From an uncultured Marinicella sp. (GTDB lineage Bacteria; Pseudomonadota; Gammaproteobacteria; Xanthomonadales; Marinicellaceae), in NCBI GenBank assembly GCA_947502925.1, contig CANNBS010000005.1, positions 62,001 through 126,000 on the forward strand: a stretch of 64,000 nt of DNA, in the 5' to 3' direction. Position 1 is the stretch's first letter, and every line of letters begins with the position of its first letter. Below the pieces are notes generated by a model, which searched no databases, had not been told where the DNA came from, and saw nothing but the letters and a program-made list of their open reading frames with translations. This document shows, in pieces, positions 9,297 to 17,529 of this stretch. The position numbers were made by a program, and so were the translations under genes.

Positions 9297-11141
9297 TTAA
9301 TAAAGTTGATAAATCCACGTTAATAAACCGGTTAATGACAGCCACATGATTAAGGCTAACGGCAGCCCCACCCGCACAAAATCATTAAATTTGTATCCAC
9401 CGGCATTCATCACCAGAAGATTGGTTTTGTAGGCCATCGGTGTTACATAGCTTAAATTGGCTCCAAATAAAACCGCTAAAACAAAAGGTTCCACCGGCAT
9501 ACCCATTCGCTGAGCAATACTGACCGCAATCGGTGTACCAATTACAGCCGTGGCATTATTCGATACCACATTGGTTAACACCGCCATCACCAACATTAAA
9601 ATACCCAACACCATTCCCGGCGCCAGCGCATGGGTGGTAACCACAAACACATTGGCCAGAAAATCAGCACCACCGGTGGCCATTAAAGCCGAGCCCAGTG
9701 CCAAAGAAGCCACAATAATTAACACAACCTGCACACTTAATGCACGGGTGGCATCATGCCACCGTAAACAACCGGTGGCGATTAGCACAAAACACCCCAC
9801 TGTGGCACTGACTGCTATGGATGTAATATTGAGTGCTGCCAGAATCACAACGGCGGCCATAACTGCCAGAGCCAAGGGTGCTTTTTCAGTGTGTGGCAAC
9901 TCTTCACCACCATCCAACAACAACAAAGAACCTGATTTCTTAACCGCTCTGATGGCCTCATTATTACCTTGCACCAAGAGTACATCGCCTTGATGAATAA
10001 CCCGATCATTCACCCCTTTGGACAATGCCGATGTTTCTTTTCCCTGTGAGTGAATGGCCAATAAAGTTAAACCAAATTTACTTTCTAAACGGGCATCACC
10101 TACCCGTACCCGATCCAATAAAGAACCTGAAGTAATGACCAGTTCCGCAATGGATTGATCACCGGCTGATAAGGGATTACTTTCGCCCACTTGTTTTCGG
10201 CCTGTGTATAGCGAGGCACCCAATTCCACTTCATATTCACGCAAATTATCCGGCGTGTCTGTCACCAATAGCCGATCACCGGCATGAATGACCACATCAG
10301 GCAAGGTGGCAATCGACAAATTATCGCCACGGACAATCCTGGAAATGGAAATCTTACCATCGAGTTTATCGCGAATTTTTGCCAGAGTTTTTCCGTCGGC
10401 GTAACTGCCTTCATTGATTTTTAATTCTGCGGTAAAAACACGTGGCGAAGTATCCCGTAAAGGTGGTAAGCGCTCAGGAATGATTAATGGCGCCACCAGC
10501 CATAAATAGACAATTGCCAAAGCACTGGCAATAATCACCGGCAAAGCAAAATCAAACATATCGAATTTAGGCACCCCCAAATCTTCAGCCACCTGTACCA
10601 CCAATAAATTTGTTGAAGTCCCAATGGTGGTGGACATGCCGCCTAACAAGGTTGCTAACCCCATGGGCATCAGTGTGCCTGAGGGAGATTGCCCTGTTTT
10701 CAAGGACACATTAATTAACACCGGTAGTAATAAGACCACAATCGGTGTGTTATTAATAAAGGCACTGAGAACAGCACCGACAATCAAGGTCATCAATAAG
10801 GATAAAGACGGACTATAGCCCCACATTTTAGCCAGAAAGCGACCTACCGGTTCCGTGGCACCGGTTCGAACCAGCGCCTGACCGGCAATCATTAATGCGC
10901 ACACAGCCACCAGGGCTTCATTACCAAACCCCAGAAAAAAGGAACTGACCGGAAACACCTCACCGTTTGCTTTTTCATAGGGGAAAATCTGAAAACCAAT
11001 CACCAGCATACACAAAACAAAGAAACTGGAGGTTTCCAGACTAATGTTCTCACGGGTAAACAGCACCAACGCCACTAAAGTCAGAACCAGAACACCAATG
11101 GTGTGCGGCTGGGGTGCTTGAATCAACAAATCTGTCGGCAT
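9297..11141 (-). CDS. SLC13/DASS-type anion transporter with two RCK_C domains
   Basis: Inner-membrane permease of 614 residues in the Na+/anion (DASS, CitMHS/ArsB-like) superfamily. About five N-terminal membrane segments contain the NNTPIVVLLLPVL hairpin signature (about 110). Two tandem TrkA_C/RCK_C domains lie in the cytosolic loop (about 215-400; GDRLLVTDTPDNL and GDVLLVQGNNEAI). A second membrane half holds the repeat NVVSNNATAVIGTPIAVSIA (about 535). Likely substrates are sulfate, di- or tricarboxylates; the sequence does not decide between them. The RCK_C pair suggests ligand gating. It is the first gene of the four-gene unit that ends at 5130 and has a plausible promoter directly upstream. 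Confidence 0.9.
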   Translation of the reverse strand: MPTDLLIQAPQPHTIGVLVLTLVALVLFTRENISLETSSFFVLCMLVIGFQIFPYEKANGEVFPVSSFFLGFGNEALVAVCALMIAGQALVRTGATEPVGRFLAKMWGYSPSLSLLMTLIVGAVLSAFINNTPIVVLLLPVLINVSLKTGQSPSGTLMPMGLATLLGGMSTTIGTSTNLLVVQVAEDLGVPKFDMFDFALPVIIASALAIVYLWLVAPLIIPERLPPLRDTSPRVFTAELKINEGSYADGKTLAKIRDKLDGKISISRIVRGDNLSIATLPDVVIHAGDRLLVTDTPDNLREYEVELGASLYTGRKQVGESNPLSAGDQSIAELVITSGSLLDRVRVGDARLESKFGLTLLAIHSQGKETSALSKGVNDRVIHQGDVLLVQGNNEAIRAVKKSGSLLLLDGGEELPHTEKAPLALAVMAAVVILAALNITSIAVSATVGCFVLIATGCLRWHDATRALSVQVVLIIVASLALGSALMATGGADFLANVFVVTTHALAPGMVLGILMLVMAVLTNVVSNNATAVIGTPIAVSIAQRMGMPVEPFVLAVLFGANLSYVTPMAYKTNLLVMNAGGYKFNDFVRVGLPLALIMWLSLTGLLTWIYQLY

Positions 11142-11168
11142 GGCGCGTTGTCTGGTTAGTAAACTTAA

Positions 11169-11197
11169 AGTCTATCAAATTAGTAGAAAATTGTCAT
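11169..11197 (-). promoter_or_regulatory. Candidate sigma-70 promoter for the SLC13 operon
   Basis: On the minus strand ATGACA (11192-11197) and TAGACT (11169-11174) are separated by 17 bp, giving 5/6 and 4/6 matches to the consensus. The expected start lies near 11162, about 20 nt before the transporter ATG. This is a reading of sequence only. Confidence 0.4.
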
Positions 11198-11266
11198 AAA
11201 AACATTTACTATTGATGTAATGAAAGCTCTGCAAAAACCATGAATCATTCGCAGAAATGAAATAAA

Positions 11267-11359
11267 GAGACCGCTCCATAAGTCTGTGTTATTGTAAAAA
11301 TGAATAACATTCTGGAACTCAGACATTTTTGCCTAATTCACGTCTTATGAAGAGGCCTC
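11267..11359. repeat. Short MITE-like element, internally deleted copy
   Basis: A 93-bp element in the fadD leader, related to the 160-bp element at 27953-28112. Its left end GAGACCGCTCCATAAGTC and right end GTCTTATGAAGAGGCCTC are imperfect inverted repeats (14 of 18 positions). Its first ~50 bp and last ~44 bp match the two ends of the reverse complement of the other copy, while the central part, including the AGTAATAGCT palindrome, is missing. The flanks ATAAA and ATTAA could be a decayed 5-bp target duplication. The right end is 22 bp from the fadD start codon. Confidence 0.65.
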
Positions 11360-11381
11360 ATTAATTAATTATTGGGACATT

Positions 11382-13067
11382 ATGAAAATAGATAAACCTT
11401 GGCTAGATCAATACAACCCCGGCGTACCCGCTGAAATCGGCGAATTACCTTACCAAAACGTGGCAGATATGATGGTATCCGCCTGTCAAAAATACGCCGA
11501 TCAAACATCTTTTGTTAATTTCGGTAAAGGCATCAGTTACGGCGAATTGGATCAGAAATCAAAACAGTTTGCCGCATATTTACAACAACATTTCAACACC
11601 GGTGATGTCATCGCCATTATGATGCCCAATGTATTGCAGTACCCGATTGCCGTGTTAGGCATATTACGAGCCGGTATGATTGCCACAAATATTAATCCAC
11701 TTTATACCCCGCGAGAACTTAAACACCAACTTAATGATTCCGAAGCTAAGGGTATCTTAATCATTGAAAACACCGCAGCCTCTTTACAGGAAGTTTTGGA
11801 TGAAACTGATGTGCAGCAAGTCATTACCACCACCATTGGCGAAATGGTGGGTGGTTTAAAAGGCCTGATCATGGATTTTGTTATCAAGCGCATTAAAAAA
11901 ATGGTGCCTGCTTTTGATTTACCGCAAGCCAAAAAATTTAAAGATGTCCTGCAAGCCGGACAAAAATTAAAATTCAATAAGGTTAAACGAAATTTAGATG
12001 ATGTGGCTTTTTTACAATATACCGGCGGCACCACAGGCGTTTCTAAGGGTGCGATTTTAACCAATCGAAACATGGTGGCTAACGTCATGCAGGTCAAATT
12101 ATGGATAGGCAGCGAACTTGATGATGTCAAGCAAGAAGTGGCCATCACTGCCCTACCGCTTTATCATATTTTTGCCTTAACAGCGAACATGTTGACCTTC
12201 TCATATTATGGTGCCAAAAACATTTTAATCACCAACCCACGAGATATGCCCGGTTTTGTTAAAGAACTGAGGCAACATAAATTCACCGTTATGACCGGTG
12301 TCAATACCTTATTTAACGGACTGTTAAACACACCGGGTTTCAGCGATTTGGATTTCAGTGAATTCAAATTTGCTTTAGGCGGTGGTATGGCGGTTCAGAA
12401 AAGTACCGCTGAAACATGGAAAAAAGTCACCGGCATCACGCTGGCAGAAGCCTACGGGCTGACTGAAACATCTCCGGCCGCATGCATCAATCCTATTCCT
12501 CTGGATAACTATAACGGTACCATCGGCTTACCCATTCCATCCACTTTATGCCAAATTCGAGATGATAATAACCAACCGCTGCCGGTTGGAGAACCCGGTG
12601 AATTGTGCATCAAAGGACCACAGGTTAGCAGAGGCTATTTAAACCGGCCCAAAGAAACCGCCGCCACTTTTGTTGACGGCTGGTTAAAAACCGGAGATAT
12701 TGCGATCATGACTGAAGAGGGTTATTTTAAAATTGTTGATCGTAAAAAAGACATGATTCTGGTGTCGGGTTTTAATGTCTATCCCAATGAAATTGAAGAT
12801 GCCGCAACCCTGCATCCCAACATTATCGAAGCGGCCGCCATTGGTATTCCGGATGAGCGTTCGGGTGAAAAAATTAAATTATTTGTGGTCAGTAATGATA
12901 AGGATATGACCGATGAAACGGTTATCGATCACTGTCGTAAAAACTTAACCGGTTATAAAGTCCCCAAAATTATTGAATTTCGGGACGAACTACCGAAAAC
13001 CAATGTCGGTAAAATTTTACGCAAAGATCTACGCAATGAAGAATTATCAACTAAAGCTGTAAACTAA
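11382..13067 (+). CDS. fadD: Long-chain fatty acid-CoA ligase
   Basis: A 561-residue acyl-CoA synthetase (E. coli FadD 561), which activates long-chain fatty acids with ATP and CoA at the inner face of the membrane for beta-oxidation or lipid synthesis. ANL-superfamily motifs: the P-loop YTGGTTGVSKGA (about residue 213), AYGLTETSP (about 361), GWLKTGDIA (about 431), and the VDRKKDMILVSGFNVYPNEIE hinge region with the FadD-type fatty acyl signature. The final conserved lysine is in LPKTNVGKILRKDLR. The ATG follows GGGA. It is transcribed alone, with a short repeat in its leader and a 12-bp-stem hairpin after its stop. Other medium/long-chain specificities cannot be excluded. Confidence 0.92.
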   Translation: MKIDKPWLDQYNPGVPAEIGELPYQNVADMMVSACQKYADQTSFVNFGKGISYGELDQKSKQFAAYLQQHFNTGDVIAIMMPNVLQYPIAVLGILRAGMIATNINPLYTPRELKHQLNDSEAKGILIIENTAASLQEVLDETDVQQVITTTIGEMVGGLKGLIMDFVIKRIKKMVPAFDLPQAKKFKDVLQAGQKLKFNKVKRNLDDVAFLQYTGGTTGVSKGAILTNRNMVANVMQVKLWIGSELDDVKQEVAITALPLYHIFALTANMLTFSYYGAKNILITNPRDMPGFVKELRQHKFTVMTGVNTLFNGLLNTPGFSDLDFSEFKFALGGGMAVQKSTAETWKKVTGITLAEAYGLTETSPAACINPIPLDNYNGTIGLPIPSTLCQIRDDNNQPLPVGEPGELCIKGPQVSRGYLNRPKETAATFVDGWLKTGDIAIMTEEGYFKIVDRKKDMILVSGFNVYPNEIEDAATLHPNIIEAAAIGIPDERSGEKIKLFVVSNDKDMTDETVIDHCRKNLTGYKVPKIIEFRDELPKTNVGKILRKDLRNEELSTKAVN

Positions 13068-13082
13068 CCACACACTGTACTA

Positions 13083-13113
13083 CACAAAGCGATCTTTCTC
13101 TGATCGCTTTGTG
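13083..13113 (+). terminator. Perfect hairpin after fadD, possible terminator
   Basis: CACAAAGCGATC (13083-13094) pairs perfectly with GATCGCTTTGTG (13102-13113) around a 7-nt loop, 15 bp after the fadD stop. No U-tract follows on either strand, so it is not a canonical intrinsic terminator. It may still stabilise the 3' end or terminate with Rho. Confidence 0.45.
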
Positions 13114-13118
13114 ACTGT

Positions 13119-13148
13119 CTGAAAAAACATCACGATTTAGTTTATAAT
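13119..13148 (+). promoter_or_regulatory. Candidate sigma-70 promoter for tdh-kbl
   Basis: A perfect -10 TATAAT (13143-13148) has CTGAAA (13119-13124, 4/6) 18 bp upstream. Transcription would start near 13155, giving a leader of about 55 nt before the tdh ATG at 13210. A start at 13168 would leave almost no leader, which agrees with the start chosen for tdh. Confidence 0.5.
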
Positions 13149-13209
13149 GGAGCCGCTCTAAAACAGAGTGATTTCACATTCTCACACAATTTCACGCACG
13201 GTGATAGCT

Positions 13210-14232
13210 ATGAAAGCATTGGTCAAAAAATTCCCAGAAAAGGGCATTTGGATGGATGAGGTCGAAAAACCCAAGGTCGGTCATAATGATGTCCTGATAA
13301 AAGTTGAAAAAACAGCCATTTGCGGCACAGACTTACATATCTACAACTGGGACAAATGGTCATCCAAGACCATTAACACGCCTTTGGTGATTGGCCATGA
13401 ATTTGTTGGCCATATTGTCGAAATGGGTGTCGAAGTCAAGGGCTACGACATCGGACAGCGGGTCAGCGCCGAAGGCCACATCGTCTGCGGTGTGTGCCGT
13501 AACTGCCGTGCCGGTACCCAGCATTTATGCCCCAATACCCAGGGTATCGGCGTTAACCGTGACGGCGCTTTTGCTGAATATGTGGCCATGCCGGTGCAAA
13601 ACTTGTGGCCGGTTCCTGATACCATCCCGTCTAATTTAGCGGCTTTTTTCGATCCCTTCGGCAATGCCGCTCATTGTGCATTGGAATATGACATGGTGGG
13701 GGAAGATGTGCTGATTACCGGTGCCGGCCCCATTGGCATTATTGCCACCGGTATTTGTAACCATGTGGGTGCCCGGAATGTGATTGTCACTGACGTCAAT
13801 GATTATCGACTCAACCTGGCCAAAGAGATGGGCGCCACCCGAACCGTTAATGTCACCCATGAAAAGCTAGATGATGTGATGCATGATGCACACATCACCG
13901 GATTTGATTTGGGTATGGAAATGTCGGGCAACCCCCATGCCTTTAACGACATGCTTCGCAATATGTATAACGGTGGTAAAGTCACCTTGCTCGGCATGTT
14001 ACCGGATGAAACCCAGATTAATTGGGACAATATTATTTTTAAAGGCCTTTCCGTCAAGGGCGTTACCGGACGAAAAATGTATGAAACCTGGTATAAAATG
14101 ACCCAGATGTTACTATCCGGTTTCCCCTTACAAAAAGTGCTCACCCACGAAATATCAATCGACGACTTTCAACATGGCTTTGATTTAATGGCCTCTGGCC
14201 AATGTGGCAAAGTCGTTTGCAGCTGGAGTTAA
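13210..14232 (+). CDS. tdh: L-threonine 3-dehydrogenase
   Basis: Zinc-dependent medium-chain dehydrogenase that oxidises L-threonine to 2-amino-3-ketobutyrate with NAD+; 340 residues (E. coli 341). Motifs: catalytic zinc region [15 protein letters not shown] (Cys38), GHEFVGHI, structural zinc cluster [15 protein letters not shown], and the Rossmann loop [12 protein letters not shown] (about 170). The frame extends upstream to 13168, but MKALVKKF at 13210 aligns with the E. coli N-terminus. The stop is followed at once by kbl (ATG one base later), and the product is the substrate of Kbl, which makes glycine and acetyl-CoA. Confidence 0.96.
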   Translation: MKALVKKFPEKGIWMDEVEKPKVGHNDVLIKVEKTAICGTDLHIYNWDKWSSKTINTPLVIGHEFVGHIVEMGVEVKGYDIGQRVSAEGHIVCGVCRNCRAGTQHLCPNTQGIGVNRDGAFAEYVAMPVQNLWPVPDTIPSNLAAFFDPFGNAAHCALEYDMVGEDVLITGAGPIGIIATGICNHVGARNVIVTDVNDYRLNLAKEMGATRTVNVTHEKLDDVMHDAHITGFDLGMEMSGNPHAFNDMLRNMYNGGKVTLLGMLPDETQINWDNIIFKGLSVKGVTGRKMYETWYKMTQMLLSGFPLQKVLTHEISIDDFQHGFDLMASGQCGKVVCSWS

Positions 14233-14233
14233 T

Positions 14234-15403
14234 ATGCAAGACTATCAAAAAGAAATCGATCAGATTAAAGCCGACGGCCTATACAAAAAAGAGCGCGTCA
14301 TTGTCAGTCCACAGTCCGCCCACATTGAATTACCCGATGGCCAAAAAGTACTTAATTTTTGTGCTAATAACTATTTGGGTTTAGCCGACCATCCGGCCAT
14401 TATTCAGGCCGCTAAAAAAGCCTTAGACAGCCATGGTTTCGGCATGGCTTCAGTGCGCTTTATCTGTGGCACGCAGGATATTCACAAGGAACTGGAAGCC
14501 AAAATCAGCGACTTTTTTGGTACCGAAGACACCATCCTCTACACCTCGTGTTTTGACGCCAATGGCGGCTTATTTGAAGTCATTTTGGATAAAAATGACG
14601 CAGTTATCAGCGATCAGTTAAATCACGCATCCATTATCGACGGCATCCGACTGTGCAAAGCCCAGCGCCACCGTTACCCCAATTGTGATATGGATGCGCT
14701 GGAGGATATTTTAAAGAACACTCAGGATTGTCAACGACGTCTTATCGTCACCGATGGTGTGTTTTCAATGGATGGCCGCATTGCGCCACTTAAGAAAATC
14801 ACAGACCTGGCCGAACAATACAACGCCATGGTGGTGGTGGATGATTCTCATGCAACCGGTTTTGTGGGTAAAACCGGTCGCGGTTCTGCCGAATTAGAAG
14901 GGGTGATGGATAAAATCGATATATTCACCTCGACTTTAGGCAAAGCACTTGGCGGGGCATCTGGTGGTTTTACCACCGGAAAAAAAGAAGTTGTTGAACT
15001 GTTACGACAGCGCTCACGCCCTTATTTATTTTCTAACACCTTACCGCCACCTTTGGTGATGGCCAGTATTCAGGTGCTTGATCTGATTAATGATTCACAG
15101 GAACTGATTCAAAAGCTACAAACCAACACAGATTATTTCAGACGAGAAGTCACCAACCTGGGTTTTACCGTGGCCGGTGAAGGTCATCCCATTACGCCCA
15201 TTATGCTGGGTGATGCCCGGTTGGCCTCAGAGATGGCAGACCGCCTACTGGAATTGGGCGTTTACTGCATCGGATTCAGTTTCCCCGTGGTGCCCAGAGG
15301 TGAAGCCAGGATTCGCTTACAAATTTCAGCGGCACATTCTCAGAATGATCTGGACCTGGCCTTAAATGCCTTTAAAACAGTTAAAAAAGAATTTCTGGAT
15401 TAA
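14234..15403 (+). CDS. kbl: Glycine C-acetyltransferase (2-amino-3-ketobutyrate CoA ligase)
   Basis: PLP-dependent alpha-oxoamine synthase that cleaves 2-amino-3-ketobutyrate with CoA into glycine and acetyl-CoA. It has 389 residues (E. coli 398) and very high motif identity: [39 protein letters not shown], and the PLP lysine in [14 protein letters not shown] (about residue 235). The frame is open from 14204 inside tdh, but [20 protein letters not shown] at 14234 fits the family start and lies directly after the tdh stop. It forms the threonine dehydrogenase pathway with tdh. Confidence 0.96.
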   Translation: MQDYQKEIDQIKADGLYKKERVIVSPQSAHIELPDGQKVLNFCANNYLGLADHPAIIQAAKKALDSHGFGMASVRFICGTQDIHKELEAKISDFFGTEDTILYTSCFDANGGLFEVILDKNDAVISDQLNHASIIDGIRLCKAQRHRYPNCDMDALEDILKNTQDCQRRLIVTDGVFSMDGRIAPLKKITDLAEQYNAMVVVDDSHATGFVGKTGRGSAELEGVMDKIDIFTSTLGKALGGASGGFTTGKKEVVELLRQRSRPYLFSNTLPPPLVMASIQVLDLINDSQELIQKLQTNTDYFRREVTNLGFTVAGEGHPITPIMLGDARLASEMADRLLELGVYCIGFSFPVVPRGEARIRLQISAAHSQNDLDLALNAFKTVKKEFLD

Positions 15404-15406
15404 CAC

Positions 15407-16231
15407 ATGATCACTCGCCAGGTGCCGGTATTAACCTATCACGCTGCCAATATCTCGGGTAACTGCTATCAAAGTAACGACCGGATTGCCTTTCAAAGCG
15501 ATTTATACACCTTGCACAAGCTGGGATTTACAATCATACCTTTACACTGGCTGGTCGATTGGTTACTGGGAGATAGAGACCTGCCATCGAAAGATAAACC
15601 TTACGTGGCACTGAGTTGTGATGATGGTTTAGACCAGGATTATCTTGATGGAGACTACCTGCAGTTCGGCCCGCAAAAAAGTCTGTATAACCTGCTTAAG
15701 GATTTTCAGTTAGAAGTGGGTGTCGATCAACAACCCCATGCACACCTGACAGCCTTTGTGATGGCTGATGCTGAGGCCCGAAAAACCATTGCTGAACAAT
15801 CATTACAGGGGCAACCTTTATTAAATGACAATTGGTGGCGAGAAGCCAACAATTCCCCCCTGTTCTCAATTGAAAATCATTCCTGGGATCACCGCCACCC
15901 GGCTATTTATACCCAGCAGCAAGCACAATTTTCGGACGTTCTCACAGCAGATGAAGCCAATCTCCAAATTATTCGAGCCAAACAAACAATCGACTATTTA
16001 GCAAACACCAACAGTCAATTATTTTGCTACCCCTGGGGACAAACAAATCCATTTCTTGTCGAGGACTTCTTACCGACCCAAGGTCAGCGTGATGGAATTA
16101 AAGCCGCTTTTACCTGTGAACCTAAGGCTGTCACCAAAGATTCAAATCCATGGATGATACCCCGCTTTGTGTGCGGCCCTGACTGGCACTCACCCATCCA
16201 ATTTCAGCAACTAGTAAAAGTGTTTATCTGA
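15407..16231 (+). CDS. Polysaccharide deacetylase (NodB-fold) family protein
   Basis: A 274-residue NodB-homology (carbohydrate esterase 4) protein. The metal-binding motif 1 is present as LSCDDGLD (Asp72/Asp73) and motif 2 as HSWDH (His158-His162). Motif 3 is probably the FCYPWGQ segment (about 206). No signal peptide is seen: the protein starts MITRQVPVLTYHAA, close to the first barrel strand, so it is predicted to be cytosolic, unusual for peptidoglycan or chitin deacetylases. It starts 3 bp after kbl, which suggests co-transcription with threonine catabolism. The substrate is unknown. Its end is 4 bp from the convergent DUF1501 gene. Confidence 0.85.
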   Translation: MITRQVPVLTYHAANISGNCYQSNDRIAFQSDLYTLHKLGFTIIPLHWLVDWLLGDRDLPSKDKPYVALSCDDGLDQDYLDGDYLQFGPQKSLYNLLKDFQLEVGVDQQPHAHLTAFVMADAEARKTIAEQSLQGQPLLNDNWWREANNSPLFSIENHSWDHRHPAIYTQQQAQFSDVLTADEANLQIIRAKQTIDYLANTNSQLFCYPWGQTNPFLVEDFLPTQGQRDGIKAAFTCEPKAVTKDSNPWMIPRFVCGPDWHSPIQFQQLVKVFI

Positions 16232-16235
16232 ATCT

Positions 16236-17519
16236 TTACTCAAAACCACTTTTAAAGATTAAATCACTGGACACAAAATCCATCGACTGATGGTTTGTAT
16301 AGCCGGGAAAGACCTGATCTAAATGCGGGTTACCAAGCACTTCTTTTACAATGGTACCCAGCACCTGTCGATAATCCACCTCCGGTGAGACATCTTCACT
16401 TTCGAACAATTCGGACTGATCTAAGCCAACAAACTCGCCATACATTTGACCGCCGTTAACGCGACCACCAATCACCAGCATGACATTACCCGAACCATGA
16501 TCCGTGCCGCTGTTACTGCCACCATTTTGTTTGGCGCGACGTCCAAATTCGCTGTGAATCACAATGGTCACCAGTTGGCCCAGACCGGAGCCTTTTAAAT
16601 CTTTCCACAGGGCTGTCACGGCATTGGATAAATAACCGACCCGATCAGAAAAAGTACCGACACCACCATCACCTTGACGGTCATGGGTATCCCAGCCACC
16701 TAATTCAGCGGTGGCCACATTAACACTCAAATCCTCTTTTATCAGTTGAGCGATTAGTTGTAATTGATCGCCAAAACTATTATCGGGATAAACGGCGCCG
16801 CCACCGGGTTGGTAATTATCCAAATCCAGTTGGTGTAAAATTTGCAAGGTGTTCATGGCACCGTGAACAGCTTGATCCATGGCTGATGTACCTGCGTACA
16901 TATCACTGATGGCGGTTACATGCTGATCCTCATAACTACCCGGATTGGGGTGGTAACCACTGACCTGATCGACGGTCAACGCATTAAAATAATCCTGTAA
17001 GCTGAGCGGTTTAGAGCTGCTGGAGACTAATACCGGAATGACTTCAGCACCGGTGATTTGCGGTGAACTGTGTAAATGCCGGGTCAGCCAGCCATCGGGC
17101 GTTATGGTGCTGTTCGGTGTACCCAACTCAGTGGCTTTTGTGGCGTCAAAATGACTGCGAGTGACTAATTGTTTCGGTAATCCGGTGCCATGAATAATGG
17201 CTAAATCGCCATCCAGATACATGTCCCGAAAGCCGGTGGCCGCCGGATGAAAACCAAAGGCCTCACCTAAATCCAATAATCTATTGCTACCTGTTTTGGG
17301 TACTTGTAATTCAGGCCGTAAACCTTCATAATTCGAGCGATTTACGCCTGTATGGGGTGGCACTAAGTTGAGACCATCCATACCGCCCCGCATAAATAAA
17401 TCAATCACAATCGGCTGTGATGAAGCCATTAAATTATTGGCCCGGCTGATTTTGACACCGGATAAGCCGGCCAGCAAAGCAGAAGACTGTAAAAATTTAC
17501 GTCGATTCATCGTACTCAT
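16236..17519 (-). CDS. DUF1501 family Tat-exported protein
   Basis: A 427-residue protein with a twin-arginine signal at the N-terminus (NRRKFLQSSALLAGLSG, about residues 5-21). The DUF1501 domain follows, of the alkaline phosphatase/sulfatase-like fold group (FMRGGMDGLNLVPPH, GGWDTHDRQG, IHSEFGRRAKQNG, GTDHGSGNVMLVIGG). The conserved D, H and R residues suggest a metal or phosphate site but no substrate is established. The longest frame starts at TTG 17525; ATG 17519 is preferred because GGAG lies 7 nt upstream. It directly follows the DUF1800 gene, the usual pairing of these families. Predicted location is the periplasm. Confidence 0.9.
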   Translation of the reverse strand: MSTMNRRKFLQSSALLAGLSGVKISRANNLMASSQPIVIDLFMRGGMDGLNLVPPHTGVNRSNYEGLRPELQVPKTGSNRLLDLGEAFGFHPAATGFRDMYLDGDLAIIHGTGLPKQLVTRSHFDATKATELGTPNSTITPDGWLTRHLHSSPQITGAEVIPVLVSSSSKPLSLQDYFNALTVDQVSGYHPNPGSYEDQHVTAISDMYAGTSAMDQAVHGAMNTLQILHQLDLDNYQPGGGAVYPDNSFGDQLQLIAQLIKEDLSVNVATAELGGWDTHDRQGDGGVGTFSDRVGYLSNAVTALWKDLKGSGLGQLVTIVIHSEFGRRAKQNGGSNSGTDHGSGNVMLVIGGRVNGGQMYGEFVGLDQSELFESEDVSPEVDYRQVLGTIVKEVLGNPHLDQVFPGYTNHQSMDFVSSDLIFKSGFE

Positions 17520-17529
17520 GGTCAATCTC

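Noticed and set aside
13168-13209. Longer tdh start with residues before MKALVKKF
   Set aside because: It leaves almost no leader after the candidate promoter, and the E. coli enzyme aligns from MKAL.
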